This document shows positions 7,654 through 16,822 of a stretch of DNA of 31,561 nt, piece after piece. Position 1 is the first letter of the stretch; the number at the start of each line of letters is the position of its first letter. The notes below the pieces were generated by a model. It made no database searches. It was given only the letters and a program-made list of their open reading frames with translations, and was not told the origin of the DNA. Made by a program: the position numbers and the translations under genes. This DNA is from CAYSUS01 sp964434165 (GTDB taxonomy: Bacteria > Planctomycetota > Planctomycetia > Pirellulales > Thermoguttaceae). The stretch covers positions 1-31,561 of the forward strand of contig CAYSUS010000087.1 of assembly GCA_964434165.1 (NCBI GenBank), given 5' to 3'.

Positions 7654-9858
7654 ATGTCCCCGGCGCCCTTTCCATTGTTCGCCTTCGGCTTCGGCAACCT
7701 GGCCATGCTGGGTTGGTTGGCGGCGGCGGCGGCGCCGGTCATCATTCACCTACTGAGCCGCCGACGCCAGCGCCGCATGCCCTGGGCCGCCATGGAACAC
7801 CTCCTGGCGGCCATCCGGCAGAGCAGCCGGCGGCTCCGGCTCGAGCAGTTCCTGCTGCTGGCCGTGCGCACGTTGTTGATCGTGAGCGTGATCCTCGCCA
7901 TGGCCGAGCCGTATCTGCGTCCAAGCGCGCTGGCCGTGATGTCCGGTCGGCGGACCCACCACCTGATCGTGCTCGACGCCTCGTACTCGATGGGCTACAC
8001 GCCGACCGACAAGACCCGCCTGGAGCACGCCAAGGAGGTGGCCGCGCAGATCGTCAAGCAGAGCCCGCAGGGAGACGGCTTCACCCTGATCCTCATGGCC
8101 TCGCCGCCGCGCGTGGTGGTCGGCACGCCGGCCCTGGATCGCAACGACTTCCTCCGCCAGATCGACGCGGCGCCGCTTCTGCACACGGCGGCCGATCTGC
8201 CCGCCACGCTGGGCCGCGTCGAGGAGGTCCTCCGCGCGGCGCGGCGCGAGCAGCCGCGCCTCACTGGCCAGGAGGTCTGCTTCCTGACCGACCTGGGCCG
8301 CGTGGGGTGGGTGCCCGCGTTCCGCAACGCCACGGCCATGACGTCCTTCCGGCAACGGGCCGAGCGGATCGCCCGGGAGGCGAGCGTGGTGGTGATCGAC
8401 TTCGGGCAGTCGGGCGTGGACAATCTGGCCGTGACCGACGTGCGGACCCTGGAGCCGGTGGCCACGACCTCGCGCAACGTCGTGGTGCAGGCCGACGTGA
8501 GGAGCTTCGGCCGCCAGGCGCAGCCGCGCCAGGCGGTCGAGCTGTTGGCCGACGGCCGCCAGGTCAAGCAGGAGACGGTCGAGATCGCCCCGGGCGGCCA
8601 GGCCTCGGTGACGTTCTCGCATCGCTTTGAATCCCCCGGCGATCATACCCTGGAAGTCCGCGCCCCGGGCGACGCCTTGGACGTGGACAACCGGCGCTTC
8701 CTCGCCCTGGAGGTCAAGCAGGCGATCCAGGTGCTCTGCATCGACGGGGACCCGTCGGGCGGCAGCTTCGAAGGGGCGGCCGACTACCTGGCTTTTGCCC
8801 TGGAGCCGCTGGCCGGTTCAACCCGCGCCACGGTCCGCGCGGAGATCGCCCTGGAAAGCGCTCTTTCGGAGCGGGACCTCCGCGCCTTCGACGGCATCTT
8901 CCTGTGCAACGTGGCCCAGTTCACCGCCGGCGAGGCCCAGCGCCTGGACGATTACCTCCGCACGGGCGGAGGTCTGGTCTTTTTCCTCGGCGACCGCGTC
9001 CAGCCCGACCGCTACAACGCCGAGTTGGCCGGCGACGGGCCATCCGGCGTCCGGATTCTGCCGGCCCGCCTGGGGCCGCTGGTGGCGCAGATGCAGACGC
9101 GTCTGGACCCGCTGGGCTACGGGCACCCCATCGTCCAGCCTTTCGAGGACCGGGAGCGCGCCGGCCTTCTTACCACCCCGGTGTATGCCTACTACCGCCT
9201 TGAGCCTGGGGAAGGCTCCAAGGCCAAGGTCGCCCTGGCCGTGGCGGGCGGCGATCCGCTGATCGTCGAGGAGCCGATCCGCCGTGGGCGCGTCGTGCTG
9301 GTGGCGACCTCGGCCGACCGGAGCTGGACGCCCATGCCGCTGCTTCCCAGCTACCTGCCGATCGTGCAGGAGATTCTCGCCTTCGCGATCGGCGGGCGCA
9401 ATCAGCAGCGGAACGTCGAGGTGGGCCGGCCGCTGGGCGGCGTGCTGCCTGCCGCGGCCGGCGAATCCCCGATCGCCCTGCGCACGCCCGACGGGCGCAA
9501 CCTGAGGATTCGCCCTCGCATCGACGGCGATCAGGTCGCCTGGGAGTATGCCGACACCATGCTCAGCGGCCTCTACGCCGCGGAGATCGTTTCGCCGACC
9601 CCGCGCCGGGCGAGCTACGCCGTGAACCTCGACACGGTCGAGAGCGACCTGACCAAGGTCGCGGCCGAGGAGTTGCGCGGCGAGATCTGGCCGGACGTCC
9701 CCTTCGTTTACCAGACCACCTGGGAAGACACGCAGAGCGCGCCCGCCGCCCCGATCGCGCGCAGAAGCCCGCTGCCCGGCACCCTGCTCGTGGCCGCGCT
9801 GGCCTTGCTTCTGACCGACACCCTTCTCGCCTGGCGGTTCGGATACCACACCGCATGA
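7654..9858 (+). CDS. BatA-like membrane protein with VWA domain
   Basis: The protein has 734 residues. The N-terminal BatA segment has helix 1 at about 11-32 (AMLGWLAAAAAPVIIHLL), then SRRRQRRMPWAAMEHLL, and helix 2 at about 64-83. A VWA domain follows, with the MIDAS motif DASYSMG at 108-114. A CARDB-like beta region lies near 265-345. A Rossmann-like, GATase1-like segment starts near 355 (IQVLCIDGDPSGG) and continues through LRTGGGLVFFLGDRV. The last helix is near 707-725 (GTLLVAALALLLTDTLLAW). It should be an envelope-anchored partner of MoxR/DUF58. ATG 7654 gives the expected BatA N-terminus but lacks a ribosome site, because the leader is pyrimidine-only. The stop overlaps the next start (ATGA, 9855-9858). 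Confidence 0.9.
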   Translation: MSPAPFPLFAFGFGNLAMLGWLAAAAAPVIIHLLSRRRQRRMPWAAMEHLLAAIRQSSRRLRLEQFLLLAVRTLLIVSVILAMAEPYLRPSALAVMSGRRTHHLIVLDASYSMGYTPTDKTRLEHAKEVAAQIVKQSPQGDGFTLILMASPPRVVVGTPALDRNDFLRQIDAAPLLHTAADLPATLGRVEEVLRAARREQPRLTGQEVCFLTDLGRVGWVPAFRNATAMTSFRQRAERIAREASVVVIDFGQSGVDNLAVTDVRTLEPVATTSRNVVVQADVRSFGRQAQPRQAVELLADGRQVKQETVEIAPGGQASVTFSHRFESPGDHTLEVRAPGDALDVDNRRFLALEVKQAIQVLCIDGDPSGGSFEGAADYLAFALEPLAGSTRATVRAEIALESALSERDLRAFDGIFLCNVAQFTAGEAQRLDDYLRTGGGLVFFLGDRVQPDRYNAELAGDGPSGVRILPARLGPLVAQMQTRLDPLGYGHPIVQPFEDRERAGLLTTPVYAYYRLEPGEGSKAKVALAVAGGDPLIVEEPIRRGRVVLVATSADRSWTPMPLLPSYLPIVQEILAFAIGGRNQQRNVEVGRPLGGVLPAAAGESPIALRTPDGRNLRIRPRIDGDQVAWEYADTMLSGLYAAEIVSPTPRRASYAVNLDTVESDLTKVAAEELRGEIWPDVPFVYQTTWEDTQSAPAAPIARRSPLPGTLLVAALALLLTDTLLAWRFGYHTA

Positions 9859-12263
9859 CCGGTCGCCTGCCCAACTGGATCGAGCGTCTTCTCGGCATCG
9901 AAGCCGGGCCTGGGGAGGGTACGGTCTGGAGCCTCGATCACTCGTGGGGCTGGCCGCCCTGGGCGACGCTGCTCCTCGTCGCGGTGATCGTCGGCCTGAT
10001 CGTGGCCGTGTACCTGCGCGAGAGCGCCACGGCCAGCCTCGCCTACCGCCTCTCGCTGGCGGCGGTCCGAGTGCTTCTGGCCGTGCTCCTGTTGGGGATG
10101 ATCGCGCAGTACGCCTTGCTGCTTCACCGCACGGGGCTTCCGTACCTCGCCGTGCTGGTGGACGACTCGGCAAGCATGGCCACCGTCGATCGCTACGACG
10201 AGAAGGAGGCCGAAGCGCTGAGCCGGCGCCTGCGCCAGGCCGGGATCGAGGGGGGCCTTACGCGGCTGAACCTCGCCCGGCTGTTGCTGCTGGAGCGCGA
10301 CGAGGCCCTGCTCAGGGCGATGGGCGAGGATTACAAGCTCCGCGTGTACTACCTGGAGGATTCCACGGCCGGGGCCCGCGCCAGCGCGGCGGAGGATCGC
10401 CGGGCTCTCGCCGACGGCCTGCGCGCCCTGGAGCCCGACGGCGCCTCGACGCGACTGGGAAGTGCGGTCCGCTCGATCCTCGGCGACCTGCGGGGGACCG
10501 CGCCCGCGGCGATCGTCCTTCTCACCGACGGCATCACCACCGAGGGCCCGTCGCTGGCCGAGGCCGCGGCCCACGCCCGTCGCAGCGGAGTTCCGCTGTA
10601 TGCGGTGGGCATCGGCGATCAGCGTCCCGCGCGGAACGTCAAGCTGGCCGACCTGCTCGTCGATGACGTGGTGTTCGTCGATGACGTGGTCAACTTCGAG
10701 TTCAAGCTCTCCGGCGAGGGGTTCGAGGGACGCACCGTGACCGTCACGCTTCGCGAGGAGGACGATCCGCGGGTCCTCGCCCAGCGCGACGTGACGATCG
10801 AGGCGCCAGGCGGCCCGCAACAGGTCCGGCTTCCCTACCGGCCCACCGAGGAGGGCGATCGCCGTTACGTGCTCGAGGCCGCGCCCCTGGAGGGCGAAGT
10901 GCAGACGGAAGACAACCGCGTGGAGCAGTTGGTCCACGTGCGCAAGGAGCAGATTGGCGTGCTCCTCGTGGAAGGCTACCCGAACTACGAGTTCCGCTAC
11001 CTGCGAAACATGCTCGACCGCGACCCGACGGTCCGGCTTCACACGGTGCTCCAGGAGGCCGACCCCGAGTACGCCGGCCAGGACGAGACCGCGCTGCGCG
11101 TGTTCCCGGTCCGGCGCGAGGAGCTTTTCGACTACGACGTCATCATCCTCGGCGACGTGAATCCCTCGCGTCTGGGGGCGGCGAGCCTCCAGAACCTGGC
11201 CGACTTCGTCGATCAGCCAAGCAAGGGCGGGGCGCTGGTGTTCATCGCCGGGCCGCGCCAGTTCATGCCCTCGGCCTATCGCGGCACCCCGCTGGAGCGC
11301 CTGTTCCCCTTCGACCTCAATTCCGTGCGGTATCCCGATCCGGATCGGGTGCTCGACGAGGGGTTTTCCGTAACGCCCACCGAGCTGGGGCTGGCCACGC
11401 CTCCCATGGAGCTCGGCGACTCCCCGGCCGAAAGCCGCGAGATCTGGAATCGCCTGCCGCCGGTTTACTGGATGATCGATACGCCCGACCTGAAGCCCGC
11501 CGCGCGCGTCCTGGCCGCGCACCCCACGCGGACGACGGGCGCCGGCCGGCCCATGCCCCTGGTCACCCTCCATTACGTGGGCGCCGGCAAGGTGCTTTTC
11601 CACGCCACGGACGCGACTTGGCGATGGCGGTGGCGCGTGGGCGACGTGTTCTTCGCTCGCTACTGGATTCAGGCCATCCGCTATCTGAGCCGCTCGAAGC
11701 TTACCGAGTCGGGGCGCCAGGTCGAGCTCGCCGTCGACCGCGGCGATCGGGCCGAGTACCGGCTCGGCGAGCCGGTCCGGCTCCGCGTGACGTTCGTGGA
11801 CGAGCGTCTCGCCCCGGCCGAGGACGACGGCGTGTCCGTGGTGCTGGAGCGTCGCGGCGGCAAGACGGAGCGCATCAAGCTGCACCGCACCGCCTTCAGC
11901 CGCGGGGTCTTCGAGGCCCTGCGGGACAACTTGCCGCTGGGCGCCTACCACGCCTGGCTCGCCGCTCCGACGATCGAGGGCAAGGCCCCGGCGGTCGATT
12001 TCTCGGTCGATCCTCAGGCCGGCGAGTCGGAGCGCCTGCAGATGGACGCCGTGGAGCTTCGCCGCGCCGCCGACCTGACTCGCGGGCACTTCTACCCCCA
12101 GGCCGCCGCCGACCGGCTGTTGGGCGATCTGCCCGAGGGGCGGCAGGTGCCCGTCGAGGCCCTGCCTCCGGAGCCGCTGTGGAACCGTTGGCCCGTGCTC
12201 CTGTTGTTCCTCGTGCTGCTGGTGGCCGAATGGGCCCTCCGGAAGAAAGGGGGGATGGTATAG
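9855..12263 (+). CDS. Membrane VWA / GATase1-like protein
   Basis: The protein has 802 residues. Two helices at about 37-55 and 67-90 precede a VWA domain with MIDAS motif DDSASM (103-108) and IVLLTDGITTEG near 222-233. A beta-rich region follows. A class I glutamine-amidotransferase-like Rossmann domain begins at about 366 (IGVLLVEGYPNYEFRYLRNML) and includes FDYDVIILGDV and GALVFIAGPRQFMPSAY. No catalytic Cys-His-Glu triad is apparent, so it is probably non-enzymatic. A final helix at about 778-796 ends in basic RKKGG. The layout mirrors the preceding BatA-like protein, so the two are probably paralogous subunits. ATG overlaps the previous stop by 4 bases. Confidence 0.88.
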   Translation: MTGRLPNWIERLLGIEAGPGEGTVWSLDHSWGWPPWATLLLVAVIVGLIVAVYLRESATASLAYRLSLAAVRVLLAVLLLGMIAQYALLLHRTGLPYLAVLVDDSASMATVDRYDEKEAEALSRRLRQAGIEGGLTRLNLARLLLLERDEALLRAMGEDYKLRVYYLEDSTAGARASAAEDRRALADGLRALEPDGASTRLGSAVRSILGDLRGTAPAAIVLLTDGITTEGPSLAEAAAHARRSGVPLYAVGIGDQRPARNVKLADLLVDDVVFVDDVVNFEFKLSGEGFEGRTVTVTLREEDDPRVLAQRDVTIEAPGGPQQVRLPYRPTEEGDRRYVLEAAPLEGEVQTEDNRVEQLVHVRKEQIGVLLVEGYPNYEFRYLRNMLDRDPTVRLHTVLQEADPEYAGQDETALRVFPVRREELFDYDVIILGDVNPSRLGAASLQNLADFVDQPSKGGALVFIAGPRQFMPSAYRGTPLERLFPFDLNSVRYPDPDRVLDEGFSVTPTELGLATPPMELGDSPAESREIWNRLPPVYWMIDTPDLKPAARVLAAHPTRTTGAGRPMPLVTLHYVGAGKVLFHATDATWRWRWRVGDVFFARYWIQAIRYLSRSKLTESGRQVELAVDRGDRAEYRLGEPVRLRVTFVDERLAPAEDDGVSVVLERRGGKTERIKLHRTAFSRGVFEALRDNLPLGAYHAWLAAPTIEGKAPAVDFSVDPQAGESERLQMDAVELRRAADLTRGHFYPQAAADRLLGDLPEGRQVPVEALPPEPLWNRWPVLLLFLVLLVAEWALRKKGGMV

Positions 12264-12266
12264 AAT
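12259..12266 (+). promoter_or_regulatory. TATAGAAT -10-like box overlapping the stop of the VWA/GATase gene
   Basis: TATAGAAT includes the TAG stop (12261-12263). The hexamer TAGAAT matches the -10 box seen at 28511 and, on the minus strand, at 19615 and 24458. No -35 match is found at 17 nt. It could give the DUF4175-like gene an internal promoter, with the hairpin at 12289-12365 in its leader. Confidence 0.35.
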
Positions 12267-12288
12267 GGTGTTGGAGCGACCGGACGCA

Positions 12289-12365
12289 ACGGGGTCGGGA
12301 GTCCTCTCGCGGGGGAGCGCCGGTTTCACGCTGAGGCGGTTTCGCGAAAGGACCCCCGACCCCGT
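12289..12365. repeat. Long imperfect hairpin of the ACGGGGTCGGGAGTC family (copy A)
   Basis: Arms at 12289-12311 and 12343-12365 pair at 21 of 23 positions around a 31-nt loop. The first 15 bases of the left arm are identical to 20075-20089. It lies in the 147-bp gap before the DUF4175-like gene, whose ATG is 46 nt further on. Confidence 0.8.
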
Positions 12366-12410
12366 CGGACAGTTCCTTCCGGTTGGTAGAAGGCCCCGCG
12401 TCACTTCCCC

Positions 12411-15400
12411 ATGGACCACCCGCTGCAACAGAAACTGACCGCGCTGCGCAGCCGCCTCTGGCGGGTTGTGCTGATGCACGCCGTCGCGCGGATCGTGGCG
12501 GCCGTGGTCGGCGTCGCCGTGGTCCTCGGGATGGTGGACTACCTGGTGCGGCTTCAGGACGCGGGGCTGCGGATCCTTGGTTCCCTTGTCTTGGTGGCGG
12601 TGTTCGGCTGGACCTGCTATTGGCACCTGCTGCGGCGTCTCGCGCTGAAGCTCCGCGACGTGGACCTGGCCAGGCGCGTCCAGGCGCGGTTCCCCCAGCT
12701 CGGCGACCGGCTGGCCAGCGCGGTGGAGTTCCTCGGCCAGTCCGACGACGATCCGACGGCGGGCAGCGCGGCCCTGCGGCGCTCGGTCATCGCGCGCTCC
12801 GCCGCCGAGGCCGAGCCGATCGATTTCCGCGGCGCGCTCGATCTGCGGTCCACGCTCCGCGTGGTCCTCGGCTCGGCGTCGATCTGCCTGGTGGCGGCGA
12901 TTCTCGTGGCGCTGTCGCCCGCGTCCGCGAGGATCGCGGTGGCGCGGCTGGTCAATCCGCTCGGCGGCACGGCCTGGCCGCAACAGACGCACCTCGCGCT
13001 GCGCGAGCGCGTCGAGCGCGTGGCCCAGGGACAGGCGTTCGAGGTGGAAGTCACCGACGCCCGCGGCGCGGAGCTCCCGGACGACGTGACGATCCACTAC
13101 CGCTTCGTCTCGCCCGAGGGCGGCGTGCAAGAGGAGAGCGAGCTGCTGTCCTACCTCGACGGCATGGCGGTCGCCCGGCGCGAAGACGTCTCGCGGCCGT
13201 TCTCCTATCGGGTCACGGGCGGGGACGATCGCTCGATGCCGTGGATCGAGGTCGAAGTCCTGGAGCCGCCCCGCCTGGAGTCGCTCGCCGTCCGACTCAT
13301 CCCGCCCGCCTACTCCGGCTTGCCGGCCGAGACCGCCGGAAGGCTGATCCGCGCCCTGGTGGGAACGCGTGTGGCGATCGAGGCCCGCTCGACCAAGCCG
13401 CTCTCGGCCGCCATCCTGCGCGTGCAGGGCGGCCGCGCGGTCGCCGCCCGGCTCCGCGAGGACGGGCGGGCGCTTTCCTTCGGCGGGGATGCCGAGCCGC
13501 TGGTCGTGGAGAAGTCCGCCACGTGGTCGCTGGATCTGCGCGACGCCGCGGGCCTCTCTTGCGAGGGGGTCACGCGCTGGGAGGTCCGCGCCGTGCCCGA
13601 CGCCCCGCCGAGCGTGACCGTCGAGCGCCCCGCCACGGTGCTGTACGTGACGCCCCGGGCGACCGTGCCGCTGCGCGTGGTGGCCAAGGACGATCTGGCC
13701 GTGAAGCACGTCGGGATCGTGGTCGGCGGCCCCGGGACGAACGCGACACCGCCGTGGGGGTTTTCGCTCTACGATGGACCGGAGCGCGCCTCGCCGCGCA
13801 CCGATCGGGTGGCGAGCGGGCCGCAGGAGGGCGAGGCCCTGCCGCCGATCGAGTTCCTCTGGGACCTCGCGTCGATGGAGCTTGTGCCCGGGGCGCAGGT
13901 CAGCTTCACGGCCGAGGCCACCGACTACCTGCCCCAGGCCGCGCGCAGCGAGAGCCGCATCCTCGCGGTCGTTTCGCCCCAGGAGCTGGCCGATCGGCTG
14001 GCCGGCCGGCAGAGCGCGATCCTGGCCGAGCTGGCACGAATCCTCCAGATGCAGCGCGACAGCCGCGGCCGCGTGCTCACCGAGGAGGCGCAGATCGCCG
14101 AGACGGGCCGGTTCGATCAGCTCGATCTGGACCGCCTCCGGGGTGCCGAGCTCAACCAGCGGCAGGTGAACCGCAGCCTGGCCAGCCCCTCCGACGGACT
14201 GCCCACCCAGGTGCTCAGCCTCCTGGCCGACCTGGAGAACAACAAGGTGGACAGCCCCGACGTGCGCCGCCGCATGGAGGAGATCCTCGCGGGGATCGGG
14301 CGGCTGGAGCGGGAGCACCTGCCGGCCGTGGCCCGCGACCTGACCGCGGCGGTCAAGGTCGGACAGGTCCATCTCGACCGCGGCGAAGCGGGCTCGCTCG
14401 ACGAGATCTCGCGTCTGTTGGCGGGCGCCGGCGCGCACCAGGACGCCGTGATCCGCGAACTCGAATCCATGCTCGGCGAGCTGGCTCCGTGGGAGAGCTA
14501 CCGGCGGTTCCACCGCGAGCTGACCCAACTGCTCCGCGAGCAGGAGGACCTCGTGCGACGTTCGTCGGAGGTGGCGCGTCGCACCTTGACCAAGGAGCGC
14601 CGGGACCTCTTGCCCCAGGACCTGGCCGACCTGCGCCGGCTCGCGCGGCAGCAGTTCGACCTGGCGCGTCGCCTCGATCGTCTTCAACAGCAGCTCGGCG
14701 AGACCGCCGTGCGCCTGGAAGAGGTCGATCCGCTGGCCGCGGCGACCGTGGCCGACGCCCTGGCCCGTGCTCAGGAGCTGTCGGTCGGCGGGACGATGCG
14801 CTCGGCGGGCAGCCAGCTCGAGGCGAACCGCATGGGCTACGCGGTCTCGCAGCAGAAGCAGGTCATCGAGGGGCTTCGGGAGATCCTGGACATCCTCGCC
14901 AACCGCCGCGAGCAGGAGCTGGGCCGGCTGGTCAAGAAGCTACGCCAGGCGGAGTCGGACCTCGGCGACCTGGCCGCGCGCCAGGAGGAGACACGCAAAG
15001 CGTTCGAGGCCGCCGGCAAGCAGTCGGGCCCCGCGAGGCAGCAGGATCTGGAGCGGGCCGCGCGGCGGCAGGCGGAGCTGGAGGAGCGGTCGCGACGCCT
15101 CGCCCGTCGCCTGGAGCGACTGCTGGCCGATCGGGCGGCGAAGACGACCGAGTCGGCCGCGGGCAAGATGGCCGGGGCAGGGGAGTCCGGGTGCGAGGGC
15201 GAAGCCTCCAGCGCCGCGGCCCAGTCGGCCGCCGCCCGCGACGAGTTGCAGGCCGCGCGCCAGCAGCTCGCCCAGCGCCGCAACGAGGCCGAGGTGGAGC
15301 TGGCCCTGAAGCAGCTTGCCCGGCTAGGGGACGCCGTGCGCAATCTCCACCAGCGCCAGCAGAACGTCCTGGACGAGACGCGGAGGCTCGATCGCCTGCG

Positions 15401-16037
15401 CGAGTCCGAGGGCGGCCTCACCGCGGGCCAGGAGGACTCGCTGATCGAGGCCGGCCGCGAGCAGGCGCTGCTGCGCGAGGAGGTCGTGGCCATGGGCGGC
15501 GAACTCGCCGGTGCCGGGGCGTTCCGGCTGGCCCTGGAGGGCATCGCGGGCGACATGGCGGCGGCCGCCGAGCGTCTGGCCCGCCAGGACACCGGCTCCG
15601 CCACGCGGCGGGCCCAACAGGGCGCGGTCGATCGGCTGGCCCAGCTCCGCGAGGCCCTGAAGCCCGAGGAGCCCGAGGCGCCCGACGGCCAGGGCGGCAG
15701 CTCGGAGGGACCCGCGCCGGCCGTGCAGGGAGCGAGGACCGGCGGGGTGCAGACGCTGGCCGAGCTCAAGCTGCTGAAGCTCATGCAGGCCTCGATCAAC
15801 GACCGCACGCAGAGCCTCGAACAGGCCTTCGGCGAAGGGGCGAAGACGGACGGGGCTGCCCGGCGCGAGTATCGGCGGCTCAGCGAGGAGCAGGGCCGCC
15901 TCGCGCGGCTCGTCGTCGAGATGCTGTTGCCGCAGCCCGATCCCGAGCAGGACCCGGACAGCCTTCCGGCCCCGCGTCGCAAGCCCCGGGCCGGCGAGCC
16001 CGGTCCCACGGACCCCCTGGAGGAGAGTCTCCGATGA
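12411..16037 (+). CDS. Giant DUF4175-like membrane coiled-coil protein
   Basis: The protein has 1208 residues. Three N-terminal hydrophobic helices (about 18-45, 55-76 and 150-170) flank an ARRVQARFPQLGDRLASAVEFL segment typical of DUF4175-like proteins. A beta-rich, probably periplasmic region (about 200-510) contains IEVEVLEPPRLESLAVRLIPP-type strands and a bacterial Ig-like section. From about 520 to the end the protein is almost wholly Arg/Glu/Ala/Gln-rich helix with heptad character, predicting a very long coiled coil. It ends in disordered RKPRAGEPGP. In planctomycetes such proteins regularly follow MoxR/VWA genes; I infer a structural envelope role. The start is supported by the basic-hydrophobic N-terminus, although no clear ribosome site is visible. 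The stop overlaps the next ATG (ATGA, 16034-16037). Confidence 0.85.
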   Translation: MDHPLQQKLTALRSRLWRVVLMHAVARIVAAVVGVAVVLGMVDYLVRLQDAGLRILGSLVLVAVFGWTCYWHLLRRLALKLRDVDLARRVQARFPQLGDRLASAVEFLGQSDDDPTAGSAALRRSVIARSAAEAEPIDFRGALDLRSTLRVVLGSASICLVAAILVALSPASARIAVARLVNPLGGTAWPQQTHLALRERVERVAQGQAFEVEVTDARGAELPDDVTIHYRFVSPEGGVQEESELLSYLDGMAVARREDVSRPFSYRVTGGDDRSMPWIEVEVLEPPRLESLAVRLIPPAYSGLPAETAGRLIRALVGTRVAIEARSTKPLSAAILRVQGGRAVAARLREDGRALSFGGDAEPLVVEKSATWSLDLRDAAGLSCEGVTRWEVRAVPDAPPSVTVERPATVLYVTPRATVPLRVVAKDDLAVKHVGIVVGGPGTNATPPWGFSLYDGPERASPRTDRVASGPQEGEALPPIEFLWDLASMELVPGAQVSFTAEATDYLPQAARSESRILAVVSPQELADRLAGRQSAILAELARILQMQRDSRGRVLTEEAQIAETGRFDQLDLDRLRGAELNQRQVNRSLASPSDGLPTQVLSLLADLENNKVDSPDVRRRMEEILAGIGRLEREHLPAVARDLTAAVKVGQVHLDRGEAGSLDEISRLLAGAGAHQDAVIRELESMLGELAPWESYRRFHRELTQLLREQEDLVRRSSEVARRTLTKERRDLLPQDLADLRRLARQQFDLARRLDRLQQQLGETAVRLEEVDPLAAATVADALARAQELSVGGTMRSAGSQLEANRMGYAVSQQKQVIEGLREILDILANRREQELGRLVKKLRQAESDLGDLAARQEETRKAFEAAGKQSGPARQQDLERAARRQAELEERSRRLARRLERLLADRAAKTTESAAGKMAGAGESGCEGEASSAAAQSAAARDELQAARQQLAQRRNEAEVELALKQLARLGDAVRNLHQRQQNVLDETRRLDRLRESEGGLTAGQEDSLIEAGREQALLREEVVAMGGELAGAGAFRLALEGIAGDMAAAAERLARQDTGSATRRAQQGAVDRLAQLREALKPEEPEAPDGQGGSSEGPAPAVQGARTGGVQTLAELKLLKLMQASINDRTQSLEQAFGEGAKTDGAARREYRRLSEEQGRLARLVVEMLLPQPDPEQDPDSLPAPRRKPRAGEPGPTDPLEESLR

Positions 16038-16822
16038 GAGGAATTCCGACTTGCGCGTGGACGCTCCCGGCCGTGTTGCTCGTTGCGCTGGCGGCGCCGG
16101 CCGCCTGGGGCGAAGAAGCCTCATCGCTCGACGAGGAGCTGATGCGGCAGCTCCGCGGCGAATCGATCGACGACGTGGATCGCGAGCTGTTCGGGCCGAG
16201 CAAGCCTGAGCCCGGGGCGACGAGACCCGATTCGAAGGAGGGGCGGGATCGACCCGGGGCGGGCGCCGACGACCTGGAGCGCGTGCGCCGCGAGTTGGGC
16301 ACGGCGGCCGTCTCCGAGGAGGACAACCCGCTGCTCTCCGTGGCGCGCCAGATGAGAGAAGTCGAGGGTCTCCTGGCCCGCGCGCAGTCCGGCAGCCGGA
16401 CGCAGCAGGTCCAGTCGCAGATCGTGGCCGAGCTGGAGGCGCTGATCGACCAGGCCAGGAAGAGCGCCGCCAAGTGCCAGGGCGGCAGCCCGCAGCCGCA
16501 GCAGGCGACGGCCTCGCGCGACTCGGGCAAGCCGGCGGCGAGGAAACCCGGAGACGAGGGATCCGGGCGCCGTTCCAAGCCGGCGGCCACAAGCGACGCC
16601 CGGCCCTCGGCGGTCGAGGCCGGGGCTCCCCGACCCGAGGACATGAAGACGCTGATCAAGGAGCAGGTGTGGGGCATCCTTCCCGAGCGCGAGCGCCAGC
16701 GGATGCTGGAGCTGCCCATCGAGGAGTTCCTGCCCAAGTACGAGCCTCTGATCATCGAGTATTACCGCCGCCTCTCGAAGGAGCAGGGCGGCGGCGGGCC
16801 GTCTTGGGAGAACCGGCCATGA
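16034..16822 (+). CDS. Exported protein with conserved C-terminal LPxRxR-EEFLPKYE motif
   Basis: The protein has 262 residues. A signal peptide covers about 1-26 (PAVLLVALAAPAAWG). An acidic segment follows, SLDEELMRQLRGESIDDVDRELF. A helical stretch lies near 105-150, then a low-complexity Ser/Pro/Lys/Gly linker to about 205. The C-terminal 45 residues hold the only conserved-looking unit: VWGILPERERQRML, then LPIEEFLPKYEPLI and YYRRLSKEQ. I recall similar C-termini in planctomycete proteins beside DUF4175-like genes, but no function is known. ATG overlaps the previous stop, and its own TGA overlaps the next ATG (16819-16822). It is probably a periplasmic accessory of the coiled-coil protein (inference from context). 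Confidence 0.75.
   Translation: MRGIPTCAWTLPAVLLVALAAPAAWGEEASSLDEELMRQLRGESIDDVDRELFGPSKPEPGATRPDSKEGRDRPGAGADDLERVRRELGTAAVSEEDNPLLSVARQMREVEGLLARAQSGSRTQQVQSQIVAELEALIDQARKSAAKCQGGSPQPQQATASRDSGKPAARKPGDEGSGRRSKPAATSDARPSAVEAGAPRPEDMKTLIKEQVWGILPERERQRMLELPIEEFLPKYEPLIIEYYRRLSKEQGGGGPSWENRP

Noticed and set aside
9708..14687. A 1659-codon open frame on the minus strand opposite the VWA and DUF4175-like genes
   Set aside because: It has no recognisable domains and a composition typical of the antisense of high-GC coding DNA. The plus-strand genes show clear motifs. The same applies to minus frames at 3137-5542, 708-2825, 24608-27268 and 29583-31505.
12383..16033. Upstream part of a 1479-codon plus-strand frame overlapping the DUF4175-like gene
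   Set aside because: Only its end (16034-16822) is a real gene, with a signal peptide and ATGA coupling. The rest is Gly/Arg/Ala-rich shadow sequence.
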